Source: JBDTSW01 sp963782605 (GTDB taxonomy: Bacteria; Actinomycetota; Thermoleophilia; Solirubrobacterales; 70-9). Taken from it: a DNA stretch of 64,000 nucleotides. How positions within the stretch are numbered: position 1 is the first letter of the stretch; every line of letters starts with the position of its first letter. Below, one piece after another: positions 42,848-51,634 of this stretch. Location: contig CAWAKK010000008.1 in the NCBI GenBank assembly GCA_963782605.1, positions 12,895-76,894 on the forward strand. Reading direction: 5' to 3'. The notes beneath the pieces are model-generated. The model was not told the DNA's origin. It ran no database searches and saw nothing but the letters and a program-made list of their open reading frames with translations. Made by a program: the position numbers and the translations under genes.

Positions 42848-44336
42848 CGTGGAACCGCTGGTTCTTGCGGAGATACTCGCCGGAGCTCGAGATCCTCGGG
42901 TCGGCGTTTACGACGACCGCCGTGATGCGGTCGTAGTCACGCTCGGGCAAACGGGCGGCCAGGCGGCCGCCGTCGTCGTCCGAGATCGGGCTTGAGGTCA
43001 CGGTTCCGCCCGAGGCGGTGCCCGTCCGCCCAACCAGGTCAATCCCGAAGTGCGTGCCCGGAGGCCCCGACACCAAGACCTTGAAGTCGGTCCCCAGCTT
43101 CGGTGGCACGTCGAACAGCGCATAGGACAGATGGTCGAGGGGGATCTGTTGCGTGCGGCGCGGCCTGAGCGTGCCGACCCTGTCCACGGTGGGAAGCTCA
43201 TCCGCGTCGGGGAAGACCCTCGGGAGCGCCCGCCACTCCACCGTCGAGGACGCGAACCTGATGAACTCGTCGCCCAAGGCTTCGAACGGGTTGCCGCCGC
43301 CGCCGATCGCCCTGTCGTAGGCGGCGGCTGAATGGTGGGCCGGGAAGACCTGGTCGGAGACGGCCCACGCCTCGCGGATCTCGTTGTCGCCGTAAACCGA
43401 GCTCAGGTAGTGGTTCCAGACCGCTGCTCCGTAGATCTTGAGCCCGGATGGATCGTTCTTGGTGAGCGGAACCCTTGGGGTCCGTGCGAAACTGGGAACG
43501 TAGCCGAGGTAGTCGTCGACGCTCGGGTAGACCTGCTCCTCGGCCCAGGTCGCAGTGGACTCGAACATCCAGGAATCCTGTAGCGAGTCGTAGGCGAACT
43601 GGAGCACGTGGTTGTACTCGTGGGCCATCGTCACCTGAAGCGCCTCAGTCGCCGTGAAGCCGGGCGGATCGATGAACTCCTGCATGTCTTCGTCGAGAAC
43701 CAGATAGGACTCCTTCTCCGCCACCGTCCCCTGCCCCTCATCGGGCGAGGCGTAGCCGAAGTAGTCGCCCCGGGTCTCGAGCAGATAGATGTCGGTGCGA
43801 TTCATGCCACCGCCGCGAGGGCCGTCGGGAACTGGATTCCTCCAACCGAGCGTGCCGTTCTCCACATCCGCCGACCTATCTGCCGCTTCCGCGACCTCCT
43901 CGACGTAGTTCGGGATCTCGTCGCCGTTCGTGTCGGCGCTCGGCGGGGCGTCCGACGTCGTATCGACCCAGTGAACGCAGAAATTGGTGTCGCAAAGCGG
44001 CGATTCGTCGGCCTCGGGCGCCCTGAAGCCGTCGCCATAGCGATCAGCGCGCCCATCATCGGGACGCGTGAGAATCGAGCGGGCCACCCGCCGCTCGCGA
44101 CGATCGAGCGCGGGCGCGGAGCGGGCGAGCTCGGCGAGGACGGGGGTCAGCTCACGGGTCGGCCGGGCTGGCGCCGGGCCTTGGAAGAGCTCGAGGGCCT
44201 CCTCGAGCGTCGCCTCGGCCTGAATCTCGGCTGCCTCACCGGGCTCCTGAGCCGTTGCGCCGGCCGGCACCAGCGCCAGCAGGAGCGCGGCTGTGGCAGC
44301 GCAGCCGGATCGCCTCCAGGTCATCTCACCCCCCAT
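42828..44336 (-). CDS. Secreted HExxH metalloprotease-like protein (MXAN_6640-type)
   Basis: 502 aa with signal peptide (about 6-30, cleavage near TAQ-E). The N-terminal half has a Ca-binding-like TNGDEIPNYVEE. The putative catalytic site is AHEYNHVLQFAYD (H239-E240, H243) with MFESTATWAEE (about 258-268) as candidate third-ligand region. A C-terminal beta domain follows. This matches secreted putative proteases annotated in Myxococcus and actinobacteria (MXAN_6640 family). ATG 44336; ATG 44324 (MTWRRS) is possible. Unlike the 2.9-kb protease it has no FTP-like propeptide. Confidence 0.7.
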   Translation of the reverse strand: MGGEMTWRRSGCAATAALLLALVPAGATAQEPGEAAEIQAEATLEEALELFQGPAPARPTRELTPVLAELARSAPALDRRERRVARSILTRPDDGRADRYGDGFRAPEADESPLCDTNFCVHWVDTTSDAPPSADTNGDEIPNYVEEVAEAADRSADVENGTLGWRNPVPDGPRGGGMNRTDIYLLETRGDYFGYASPDEGQGTVAEKESYLVLDEDMQEFIDPPGFTATEALQVTMAHEYNHVLQFAYDSLQDSWMFESTATWAEEQVYPSVDDYLGYVPSFARTPRVPLTKNDPSGLKIYGAAVWNHYLSSVYGDNEIREAWAVSDQVFPAHHSAAAYDRAIGGGGNPFEALGDEFIRFASSTVEWRALPRVFPDADELPTVDRVGTLRPRRTQQIPLDHLSYALFDVPPKLGTDFKVLVSGPPGTHFGIDLVGRTGTASGGTVTSSPISDDDGGRLAARLPERDYDRITAVVVNADPRISSSGEYLRKNQRFHVKLLPR

Positions 44337-44419
44337 TGAGATTGGAAAGATAGGGCTTGAGCAAGCGATGTGCGGCCACCAGACGAGGATTGAGCCTGAG
44401 CGGCAGCGATACTTGGGCG

Positions 44420-46147
44420 ATGGCCGAACCCACGCAGACGTTGCGGATCGCGCTCGCCCAGGTCAACACGACGGTCGGCGACATCGATGGCAACGCTCGC
44501 CGTGTGACCCAATGGACCAACCGAGCTCGGGAAACGGGGGCGCAGCTCGTCGTCTTCCCCGAGCTCACGGTGACCGGCTACCCGGCCGAGGACCTCTGGC
44601 TCCGGCGCCATTTCCTCGAGGCTGCCTCCCGCGCGGTTCATGAGGCGGCCTCAGAGATCGAGGGGATCGTGGCCCTGGTGGGCTTCGCGGAGGCCGACTC
44701 GGCCGTTCGGAACGCCTGCGCGGTGATCGCCGATGGCGCCGTCCAAGCCGTCTACCGCAAGCTCTTGCTCCCCAACTACGGCGTCTTCGACGAGCGGCGC
44801 TACTTCGAGCCCGGCGACGGGCCGGCGCTGATCGATCTGAACGGGATCCTGGTCGGCCTCACGATCTGCGAGGACATCTGGTTTCCTGGGCCGCCGGCAT
44901 CGGTGGAGGCGCTCGCCGGGGCGAGCCTGATCGTCAACCCATCCGCCTCCCCCTACCACCGCGGCAAAGGGGCTTTCCGCGAGGGGATGCTGGCCGATCG
45001 TGCTGCCGAGACGGGAGCGGCGTTTGCACTCTGCAACCTCGTCGGCGGCCAGGACGAGCTGGTGTTCGACGGCCACAGCCTCGTCGTGTCGGGATCGGGG
45101 AGGCTCGTGGCCCGCGGCGCGCAGTTCGAGGAGGACCTGGTCGTCTGCGACCTGGAGCTGCCCCTGGCGGCGGCCTCGGCGCCGGACGCGGGGCTCGAGA
45201 CGCTTGCGGGCGGACCGCACGCCCCGGTCGTGGCCACGCTGCGCACGCCGGCGACGCACACGGACCTGCCAGCGCAGGAACCGGTGGACCTACTCGATGC
45301 CGATGCCGAGATCTACAAGGCCCTCGTGGTTGGCCTTCGCGACTACGTCACCAAGAACGGGTTCGATCGCGTGCTGGTGGCGCTCTCGGGAGGAATCGAC
45401 TCGGCGCTGGTTGCCCTGGTGGCGGCCGACGCGCTTGGCGGCGAGCGGCTCTCGTGCGTGGTCATGCCCTCCCCCCACTCAAGCGACGAGACCCAGGCGG
45501 ACGCCCGCGCGATTACCGCGAACCTCGGGGCCGAGTTGATCGAGATCCCGATCGAGACGGCGATGGGCGCATACGAGGAGATGCTCACGGGGAGTGGTTC
45601 GGGCAGCGAGACGCTCGACCTGGCGGCGGAGAACATCCAGGCTCGGATTCGCGGCAACCTGATCATGGCCATCTCCAATCGCAGTGGATGGCTCGTGCTG
45701 ACGACTGGTAACAAGAGCGAGCTCTCCGTCGGTTACGCGACGCTCTATGGCGACATGGCCGGCGGGTTCGCCGTCCTGAAGGACGTCCCGAAGACGCTCG
45801 TCTACCGGCTGGTGCGCCATCGCAACCAGGTGGCGGCCGAGGAGCTCGTCCCGGTCTCGGTGATCGAGCGTGCGCCATCCGCAGAGCTGCGTCCCGACCA
45901 GCGCGACGAGGACTCGCTCCCGCCGTACGAGGTCCTTGACCGGATCCTCGAGGCGTACGTCGAGGACTACCGGGGCCGCGAGGAGATCGTGGGCGACGGG
46001 CTTCCGGCTGCGGTTGTCGACCAGGTGATCGCGATGGTCGACCGCGCGGAGTACAAGCGGCGCCAGGCGCCTCCAGGGATCAAGATCACGCCGCGCGCAT
46101 TCGGCCGCGACCGGCGGATGCCGATCACAAATCGATTTCGCGGCTAG
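44420..46147 (+). CDS. nadE: Glutamine-dependent NAD+ synthetase
   Basis: 575 aa from ATG 44420. The N-terminal nitrilase-type glutaminase domain (about 1-280) has the triad E48 (VVFPELT), K114 (YRKLLLPN) and C150 (LTICEDIWF). The C-terminal synthetase has the PP-loop SGGIDS (323-328), TGNKSELSVGYATLYGDMAGG and LPPYEVLD. It converts nicotinate adenine dinucleotide to NAD+ using glutamine. It converges with soxR with a 4-nt stop overlap. Confidence 0.96.
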   Translation: MAEPTQTLRIALAQVNTTVGDIDGNARRVTQWTNRARETGAQLVVFPELTVTGYPAEDLWLRRHFLEAASRAVHEAASEIEGIVALVGFAEADSAVRNACAVIADGAVQAVYRKLLLPNYGVFDERRYFEPGDGPALIDLNGILVGLTICEDIWFPGPPASVEALAGASLIVNPSASPYHRGKGAFREGMLADRAAETGAAFALCNLVGGQDELVFDGHSLVVSGSGRLVARGAQFEEDLVVCDLELPLAAASAPDAGLETLAGGPHAPVVATLRTPATHTDLPAQEPVDLLDADAEIYKALVVGLRDYVTKNGFDRVLVALSGGIDSALVALVAADALGGERLSCVVMPSPHSSDETQADARAITANLGAELIEIPIETAMGAYEEMLTGSGSGSETLDLAAENIQARIRGNLIMAISNRSGWLVLTTGNKSELSVGYATLYGDMAGGFAVLKDVPKTLVYRLVRHRNQVAAEELVPVSVIERAPSAELRPDQRDEDSLPPYEVLDRILEAYVEDYRGREEIVGDGLPAAVVDQVIAMVDRAEYKRRQAPPGIKITPRAFGRDRRMPITNRFRG

Positions 46148-46605
46148 CTCGACTTCACACCGAGGACAGGCCGGTCGCCCACCCAGTAGCGAGGTCCGGG
46201 GCCGAACCGAGCAGCGCGATCGCCCGGATTCGCCAGCTGACAGTGCTCGAGCGAGAGACAGCCACACCCGATGCACTCGGTGAGCCCCGCCCTCAAGCGC
46301 TCGAGCTCGGAGATGCGGTCGTCGATCCGGGCGGTCCAGCTCGCCGAGAGCCGGGCCCAGTCGCGCCGGTTCGGCGCGCGATCGGGCGGCAGCTTTGAGA
46401 GCTCGTTCCCAATCTCCTCGAGCGTCAGCCCGATCCGCTGGGCGAAGACGATGAACGCGATGCGCCGCAGCACCGGCCTCGGAAACCGCCTGTGGCCGGA
46501 GCCCGCGCGCTCCGAGCTGATCAGGCGACGCTCCTCGTAGTAGCGAAGCGCCGAGGCCGCGACGCCGCTGCGCCTTGACACCTCGCTGATCGTCATCAGC
46601 TCCAC
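46144..46605 (-). CDS. soxR: Redox-sensing transcriptional regulator SoxR
   Basis: 153 aa MerR-family protein. Winged helix (TISEVSRRSGVAASALRYYEERRLI), dimerisation helix, and the [2Fe-2S] motif CIGCGCLSLEHC (C111, C114, C116, C122). Oxidation of the cluster by redox-active compounds switches on target promoters with an overlong spacer. Just such a promoter, with a TTCAAG/CTTGAA dyad, lies 26 nt upstream of its own ATG, reading the other way into a DUF5519 gene. Confidence 0.95.
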   Translation of the reverse strand: MELMTISEVSRRSGVAASALRYYEERRLISSERAGSGHRRFPRPVLRRIAFIVFAQRIGLTLEEIGNELSKLPPDRAPNRRDWARLSASWTARIDDRISELERLRAGLTECIGCGCLSLEHCQLANPGDRAARFGPGPRYWVGDRPVLGVKSS

Positions 46606-46630
46606 GCCCGAAGAAAAGCATGATCCAGGC

Positions 46631-46661
46631 TTGACTTCAAGCTCACTTGAACTTGTACCGT
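46631..46661 (+). promoter_or_regulatory. Predicted SoxR-type operator/promoter
   Basis: -35 TTGACT (46631-46636), a 19-bp spacer and -10 TACCGT (46656-46661), with a perfect dyad TTCAAG (46636-46641)/CTTGAA (46646-46651) between them. A 19-bp spacer bridged by a dyad is the hallmark of MerR/SoxR-activated promoters. The known SoxR box has CTCAAG/CTTGAG-like arms. Transcripts would start near 46668 and reach the AGGAG ribosome site at 46688-46692 of the DUF5519 gene. Confidence 0.7.
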
Positions 46662-46697
46662 GCGTAAGCGATCGATATTCGAGACCGAGGAGCAGCC

Positions 46698-47042
46698 ATG
46701 ATCGAGACCAAGCCCGCGGCCGAGCGAATCACCGACGAGGTCACTTCGTGGCCCGGGGTCAGCATCGGCAAGAACGCTCGTGGCGGTGAGGCCTTTGTGG
46801 TCGGGCGCAGGGAGATCGGTCATCTGCACGGCGATAACGCACTGCACACGGGCTTTCCGAAGGACATCTGGACCGAGCTAAAGGCAGAGGGGCGTATCAC
46901 CGACCATCCGGTCTTCCCCGGCAAGCCGGGACCGGCAGCCCGCGCTCTTCGAAGCGAGGAGGATGTCGACGACGCGATCGCGCTGCTGCGGATGAACTAC
47001 GACCGCGTGATCGAGCGCTACGGGCTGCCGGACTCAGACTGA
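46698..47042 (+). CDS. DUF5519 (luciferase-domain) protein, predicted SoxR target
   Basis: 114 aa. WPGVSIGKNARGGEAFVVGRREIGHLHGDNALHTGFPKDIWTEL, DHPVFP and EEDVDDAIALLRMNYDRVIERYG match the small DUF5519 family (named luciferase domain by distant similarity). GHLHGD and LHTGFP His residues are conserved. No biochemical function is established that I know of. AGGAG ribosome site 5 nt before ATG. A SoxR-type promoter immediately upstream suggests redox-stress induction. Confidence 0.8.
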   Translation: MIETKPAAERITDEVTSWPGVSIGKNARGGEAFVVGRREIGHLHGDNALHTGFPKDIWTELKAEGRITDHPVFPGKPGPAARALRSEEDVDDAIALLRMNYDRVIERYGLPDSD

Positions 47043-47053
47043 ACAATTGCGCG

Positions 47054-47242
47054 TCAATCCGGGCGGCGGCTGGTGAGGTGCCAGCCCTGGCAGAGCGGGC
47101 ACTCATAGATCCCTAGCACTCGCCCCTCCATGCGGGCGCGGTAAGCGGCATCGTCGGCCTCGCGCTCGCTCTCGAACCGGCGCTTTCGCCGACAGGCCTG
47201 CAGCGCGTTGGCGGCGCCGATTCGCAGCTCGTCGTCCATCAC
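47054..47242 (-). CDS. Small Cys-pair protein of unknown function
   Basis: 62 aa (GTG 47242 or ATG 47239). LQACRRKRRFESEREADDAAYRARMEG then LGIYECPLCQGWHLTSR: a basic helix and a CPLC...H knuckle, a pattern seen in many small actinobacterial and phage proteins. The single C-x2-C plus nearby His could bind zinc. It is coupled to the upstream thioesterase by overlapping stop and start codons. Confidence 0.6.
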   Translation of the reverse strand: MMDDELRIGAANALQACRRKRRFESEREADDAAYRARMEGRVLGIYECPLCQGWHLTSRRPD

Positions 47243-47658
47243 CCCTCACGCACCGGCCGCACCGCGATCGTCATGCGCGAGATCGCGCAGATCCGCCCGT
47301 CGGAGTCGGTCATATCGACGTCCCAAACCCATGTGGTCCGGCCGCGCTGGCGCGGTGTCGCATGCGCGGTGATGTGACCGTCCGAGACGGGTCGCAGAAA
47401 GGTCGTGTGGTTCGCCTGGCCCATCGCGATCTTGTCCTCGTCGCGGACCGCCAGCCACGTGCCCCGCGAGGTGATCGTCTCCGCAAGCGAGGCGAAGACG
47501 CCACCGTGGACGATCCCGAAGGGCTGGCGCAGATCGTCGGTAACGGCGATGCGACCGCGGGCATCCCCTTCCGGCGCCTCGAGGGTCTCGATTCCGATCA
47601 ACTCCGCGAAGCCGTCAGCGCCAGTGTTTCGGTTCGTTCCCTCGCTCACCGGCGCCAC
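47239..47658 (-). CDS. Hotdog-fold thioesterase (PaaI family)
   Basis: 139 aa. FAELIGIETLEAPEG, then RQPFGIVHGGVFASLAETI (HGG...E active site), and NHTTFLRPVSDGHITAHATPRQRGRTTWVWDVDM fit the PaaI/YdiI-like acyl-CoA thioesterases. Substrate unknown, often hydroxyphenylacetyl- or benzoyl-CoA-like thioesters. It forms a two-gene unit with the 62-aa protein downstream. Confidence 0.9.
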   Translation of the reverse strand: MAPVSEGTNRNTGADGFAELIGIETLEAPEGDARGRIAVTDDLRQPFGIVHGGVFASLAETITSRGTWLAVRDEDKIAMGQANHTTFLRPVSDGHITAHATPRQRGRTTWVWDVDMTDSDGRICAISRMTIAVRPVREG

Positions 47659-47724
47659 CGAGCCAGCCTAGCCGTCCGCGGACCTGAGCCACGCTTTACC
47701 CGCAAACCGTAGGCTTCTGCGCTC

Positions 47725-48774
47725 ATGGCCCTGTCCGCCGACGCTCAGGCCCTGCTCGAGCTGCTGCTCGCGAGAGGCCAGACATATGCCGACATCGGCT
47801 CGCTCCTCGAGCGCTCTGAATCCGAGGTGCGCCAGCGGGCCCGCGCCGCTCTGACCGAGCTGGGTGGCACCGACCCCGACCGCAACGTGGCCCTCACCGA
47901 CTGGATCCTGGGACAGGCCGACCCGATCGATCGGGCCGACGCGGCCCGCCACGTCCGCGAGGACGCCGCTGACCACGAACTCGCGGCGTCGCTGATCTCC
48001 TCGCTGCGTGAGCTCGCTCCCGGCGCCGAGTTTCCCAAGCTCCCCGGCGAGCCGAGCCAGGGCCGCTTCCGGCGCCGCGGCATCCGGGCCGACGCCGATG
48101 TGACGCCTCCGGTCCCCGCGGCACCGAAGCCCCCTCGTGGTCGCCACTCTTTCACGTCCCTTGATCCGCGCCAGACCCGCTTGATGTTCGCCCTCGGGGG
48201 CGCCGCCATCCTGCTGGTGCTCGTCGTCCTCGCCATCGCCGGCGTCTTCGAGGGTGAGGAGGATTCCCCCTCAGAGCCCGTCGCGAGCACCACCTCGACC
48301 ACCGCCGATTCAAGCGCCAACGGCACCCAGGTGACCGAGAACACCGCCTCGATCCCGCTGGAGCCCGTGGGTGGCGGCGACGCGTCGGGGGCGGTCACCC
48401 TCGGGCTCACCTCGGGACAGCAGGGCTTCGTCGAGCTCGAGGCAGAGAACCTGCAGCCGGCCCCGAACGGGTCCACCTACTACGTGTGGTTCATGCAGGA
48501 CGAAACCACCGGTTATCCCTATCAGCCGCTCGCGGTAGAGGGCTCACAGACGACGAGCGAGCGCTTCGTGCTGCCGAACGAGGCGCTCAGCGTTGTGCTC
48601 TCCGCTCGCTCGATCGATGTCTGGATCTCGCCGCTTGACGAGTTGCGCAAGCGGATCCCCCAGGCGCTTGCGGACTCCACGGTCGTCGAGATTCCCGGCG
48701 AGCGGGTGCTCTCGGCTCCCGTCCAGCGCGCCGTCGAGGCCGCTCAGGGTGGCGGTGCCGAGGGCGACGGCTAG
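47725..48774 (+). CDS. HTH-TM protein with anti-sigma-K-like extracytoplasmic domain
   Basis: 349 aa. The N-terminus (about 1-45; LARGQTYADIGSLLERSESEVRQRARAALTEL) resembles a sigma region 4/LuxR-type helix-turn-helix. A helical stretch like the zinc-less anti-sigma N-domain follows (about 50-95). One TM (LMFALGGAAILLVLVVLAIAGVF, about 153-175), a Ser/Thr-rich linker, and a beta-sandwich outer domain (about 215-330; GFVELEAENLQPAPNGSTYYVWF) similar to the RskA C-terminal domain complete it. A transmembrane regulator is inferred. No sigma gene is adjacent. Confidence 0.65.
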   Translation: MALSADAQALLELLLARGQTYADIGSLLERSESEVRQRARAALTELGGTDPDRNVALTDWILGQADPIDRADAARHVREDAADHELAASLISSLRELAPGAEFPKLPGEPSQGRFRRRGIRADADVTPPVPAAPKPPRGRHSFTSLDPRQTRLMFALGGAAILLVLVVLAIAGVFEGEEDSPSEPVASTTSTTADSSANGTQVTENTASIPLEPVGGGDASGAVTLGLTSGQQGFVELEAENLQPAPNGSTYYVWFMQDETTGYPYQPLAVEGSQTTSERFVLPNEALSVVLSARSIDVWISPLDELRKRIPQALADSTVVEIPGERVLSAPVQRAVEAAQGGGAEGDG

Positions 48775-50399
48775 CTCGGGATGAGCTTGCCGGGATTCAT
48801 GACCCCACCGGGATCCAGCCGCGACTTCACCGCCCGCAGTGCCTCGATGCCGACCTCCCCCACCTCGGCCTTCATGTAGGGCGCGTGATCACGGCCGACC
48901 GCGTGATGGTGCGTGATCGTGCCACCGTTGGCGACGATCGCATCACAGGCAGCGGCTTTCACCTCGGCCCACTGTTCCAGCTCCGCCCCGGGTCTCGCGG
49001 GCGCGATGAAGGTGAAGTAAAGCGAGGCGCCGTCGCGATAGGCGTGGGAGAGGTGGCACATGACGAGCGATCCCGCTCCCCCGCGCTCGAGTGCGCCCCG
49101 GATGGCTCCGCCCACTGCCTCATAGAGCGATCCGAGCGCTGACCACTCATGCGCCGACTCCAGCGTGTCGACGAAGTAACCAAGGTCGAGCAGAGCCTCC
49201 CGCAGGTACGGGCCCTCGAACCGACTCCGAAGCCACGCGCGCCCCGGTTCCTGCCCCAGCGAGACGGCACCGGAGGAGCGCAGGACCCTCGTCGAGACGA
49301 CGCGACGCCGCTCGACTGCCTCCGACGTTCCCTCCCAGCCACAGATGACCAGGCCGCCCGCGCGGCGGCGGCGCAGGCCGAGATAGGCGTCGAGTGCCCG
49401 CCGGCGGCCGCCCGAGACATCCGCCAGCCCCAGCGAGGTACGGGTCTCGGCCTCGTCGGAGAGCCTCACGACATCCGGCAGGCAGTCCGACTGAGCGAGC
49501 TCCCGCACTGCCTCGCAGCCCTCCTGAAAGCCCGCGGCGACCCACGCCTCGTAGCGGCGCTGAGTGGGGGCGGGACGAACCCTCACCCCAACCTCGGTGA
49601 TCACGCCCAGCGTGCCCTCCGACCCAACGGCGAGCTCGCGCAACGGCGGTCCCGCGGCCGTGTGGGGAATGTCGAGGGTCGCGAGCTCTCCCGCCGGCGT
49701 CGCCATTCGCAGCGAGCTCACCATCTCGTCGAAGCGCCCGTAGCCGCTGGAGGCCTGGCCGGCCGAGCGCGTCGCTGCGAAGCCGCCAATGGTGGCGTAC
49801 TCGAACGACTGCGGGAAGTGCCCGAGCGTAAGGCCGCTCTCGCTGAGCGCCCGCTCGGCCTCGGGGCCGCGCAGGCCGGGGCCGAGCTTCGTCGTCAGCG
49901 AGCGCTCGTCGATGGACACGGCACGAAGGCGTCGCAAGTCGAGGGCAATCAGGCGCTCGAGGCCCGCACGGATCGGCTCGACGCCGCCGACCACGCTGGT
50001 GCCGCCGCCGAAGGGGACCACCGCGACGCGCTCCGCGGTGCACACCTCGAGCGCGCGCAGGACCTGCTCGGGCGTTCCGGGAAGCACGACGGCATCGGGC
50101 GCACCCTCAAGCCTGCCGGTGCGCAGACGGATCAGGTCCGGGTAGCCCTGCCCCGTCGCGCGGCGGATCCGGTGCTCGCGCCCGGTGAGGATCGCATGCG
50201 CCCCAAGGGCCGCCTCCAGCGCCTCGGGGAGTCGCTGCGGCTCCGGCAGCCCGACCTCCTCGAGCTGGACCCGCTCGGTGGGTGCTGCCGGCCCCACGAC
50301 CTCCTCCAGCATCGCTCTCGCTTCCGGACCCAGCTCGGCGGATCGCGCGGGATCGCCCCACCCCCACCAGCGTGTGATCGGTGCCGTGGGCTCGCTCAC
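48771..50399 (-). CDS. FAD-linked oxidase (alkyl-DHAP synthase/glycolate oxidase-like)
   Basis: 542 aa. Starts ITRWWGWGDPA, the N-terminal pattern of alkyldihydroxyacetone-phosphate synthase homologues. The FAD_binding_4 (VAO fold) region has VAVVPFGGGTSVVGGVEP, TLGHFPQSFEYATIGGFAATRSAGQASSGYG and GSEGTLGVITEV. The C-terminal domain ends GTITHHHAVGRDHAPYMKAEVG and PGGVMNPGKL. In eukaryotes AGPS makes ether lipids; bacterial homologues oxidise hydroxy acids or may act on lipids. Its stop overlaps the convergent HTH-TM gene, and its start overlaps the SRPBCC gene stop by 4 nt. Confidence 0.88.
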   Translation of the reverse strand: MSEPTAPITRWWGWGDPARSAELGPEARAMLEEVVGPAAPTERVQLEEVGLPEPQRLPEALEAALGAHAILTGREHRIRRATGQGYPDLIRLRTGRLEGAPDAVVLPGTPEQVLRALEVCTAERVAVVPFGGGTSVVGGVEPIRAGLERLIALDLRRLRAVSIDERSLTTKLGPGLRGPEAERALSESGLTLGHFPQSFEYATIGGFAATRSAGQASSGYGRFDEMVSSLRMATPAGELATLDIPHTAAGPPLRELAVGSEGTLGVITEVGVRVRPAPTQRRYEAWVAAGFQEGCEAVRELAQSDCLPDVVRLSDEAETRTSLGLADVSGGRRRALDAYLGLRRRRAGGLVICGWEGTSEAVERRRVVSTRVLRSSGAVSLGQEPGRAWLRSRFEGPYLREALLDLGYFVDTLESAHEWSALGSLYEAVGGAIRGALERGGAGSLVMCHLSHAYRDGASLYFTFIAPARPGAELEQWAEVKAAACDAIVANGGTITHHHAVGRDHAPYMKAEVGEVGIEALRAVKSRLDPGGVMNPGKLIPS

Positions 50400-50833
50400 G
50401 GGCCCACCAATGCATGATCGAGGTTCTCCAGGGCCTCGTCGAGACGCTTCCCGGCAGCGGTTCGCATCAGCGGTGAGCCGAGCCGAGAGAGCCCCCGCAG
50501 GCGCTCCTCGCTTCGGACCGTGACGCGCGTCGCCGTGTCGTTTTGCTCGCCGTCGAGGCGGATCTCGACGGTGGCCGAGCGCAGGATTCGCTCGAAGGGC
50601 GAATCGGTGAGCTCCTGTTCCCAGGCGAAGACGTTCGTCTCAGAGGCTCTCGTTCGCCGGTAGTCGCCGCGCACGCGCGTGCCACTCTCCGTACCGAGCA
50701 TCTTGGTCCATCCCTCGACCTCGCCGTCGGCTTCGCGCACATCCTCGACTCGCACCGTGTTGGGCCACCACCGAGGCAGATGGTGCGGATCGGCGACGAC
50801 CTCCCAGACGCGCTGGGGTGGCGCCTGGATCAC
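50396..50833 (-). CDS. SRPBCC (START-like) lipid/polyketide-binding family protein
   Basis: 145 aa from GTG 50833. IQAPPQRVWEVVADPHHLPRWWPNTVRVEDV, WEQELTDSPFERI and a C-terminal amphipathic helix (GKRLDEALENLDHAL) are SRPBCC. The in-frame codons before GTG 50833 (ELPRISRSR) look like the missing first strand, and the frame is open back to the MerR stop at 50872. A rare CTG start near 50857 is therefore possible. Ligand unknown. It lies between ftsR and the FAD oxidase genes on one strand. Confidence 0.8.
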   Translation of the reverse strand: MIQAPPQRVWEVVADPHHLPRWWPNTVRVEDVREADGEVEGWTKMLGTESGTRVRGDYRRTRASETNVFAWEQELTDSPFERILRSATVEIRLDGEQNDTATRVTVRSEERLRGLSRLGSPLMRTAAGKRLDEALENLDHALVGP

Positions 50834-50869
50834 GCGTGAGCGGCTGATCCGCGGCAGCTCCGCTGACCT

Positions 50870-51631
50870 CTATTCCCCGGTCAGGCGCCGCAGATCCCGT
50901 ACGAGCAGAAGATGCTTGAGGTGACCGCAAATTCCGGCGAGGCTCTCCAGGTTCTCCACGGCCTCGCGGCGCCGCGCCTGACTGCGCGAGCGTAGGGAGG
51001 CGGCGACGATCTGTTCGAGCAGGGCGGCCTCGCGGTCGGCTGAGCTGCGAAAGACGCGCAGGTTGCGGCCCGCCACACCAAAGCGCGACAGCTCGGCTGC
51101 GGCGCGAACGATCTCCAGGTCGGTCTCGTCGTAGGTGTTGCCGCTGCCGCTTCGGTCGGGCTGGACGATGCCGAAGTCCTGCAGCTCGCGTACGAAGGAC
51201 TCGGATACTCCAGCTTGATCGAGCAGCTCCTCCTCGGAGATCGCCCCGACGGCGGCATCCACCGACATCGCCCGCCGAGTGATCCCGCTCGACTCGCCGC
51301 CACGCGGCTTCGTGAAGTCGCCGGTCGCGAGCTCCTGACGAATGACGCGCAGCGGTAGAAACTCGTCGCGCTGCATGCGCAGGATCGCCCGCAGACGCTC
51401 GACATCGGTCTGGCTGTAGAGGCGATAGCCGCCGGCGGTGCGCCGGGGGGCAACGAGCTTTTGATCCTCCAGGTAGCGGATCTTGGAGATCGAGATGTCG
51501 TCGAACTCCTGGCTCAGGATCTTGGCGACGGCCCCAATCGTGAGCGCTTTGCGCGGCCGCGACGGCGACGGCTCGGGGGCCTGCCGGCCACCCCGTTCGG
51601 GCGAATTGCCCCTGGTTGTGAGCACCGCCAT
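50870..51631 (-). CDS. ftsR: MerR-family regulator, FtsR-like
   Basis: 253 aa. After a basic Pro-rich N-terminus, a MerR winged helix (LTIGAVAKILSQEFDDISISKIRYLEDQKLVAPRRTAGGYRLYS, about 30-75) is followed by a second HTH-like region (VSESFVRELQDFGIVQPDRSGSGNTYDETDLEIVRAA) and a helical tail. The gene directly after garA encodes this protein in many Actinobacteria; in Corynebacterium it is FtsR, an activator of ftsZ. Stop 3 nt before garA ends on the other side confirms tight linkage. Confidence 0.85.
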   Translation of the reverse strand: MAVLTTRGNSPERGGRQAPEPSPSRPRKALTIGAVAKILSQEFDDISISKIRYLEDQKLVAPRRTAGGYRLYSQTDVERLRAILRMQRDEFLPLRVIRQELATGDFTKPRGGESSGITRRAMSVDAAVGAISEEELLDQAGVSESFVRELQDFGIVQPDRSGSGNTYDETDLEIVRAAAELSRFGVAGRNLRVFRSSADREAALLEQIVAASLRSRSQARRREAVENLESLAGICGHLKHLLLVRDLRRLTGE

Positions 51632-51634
51632 CGC

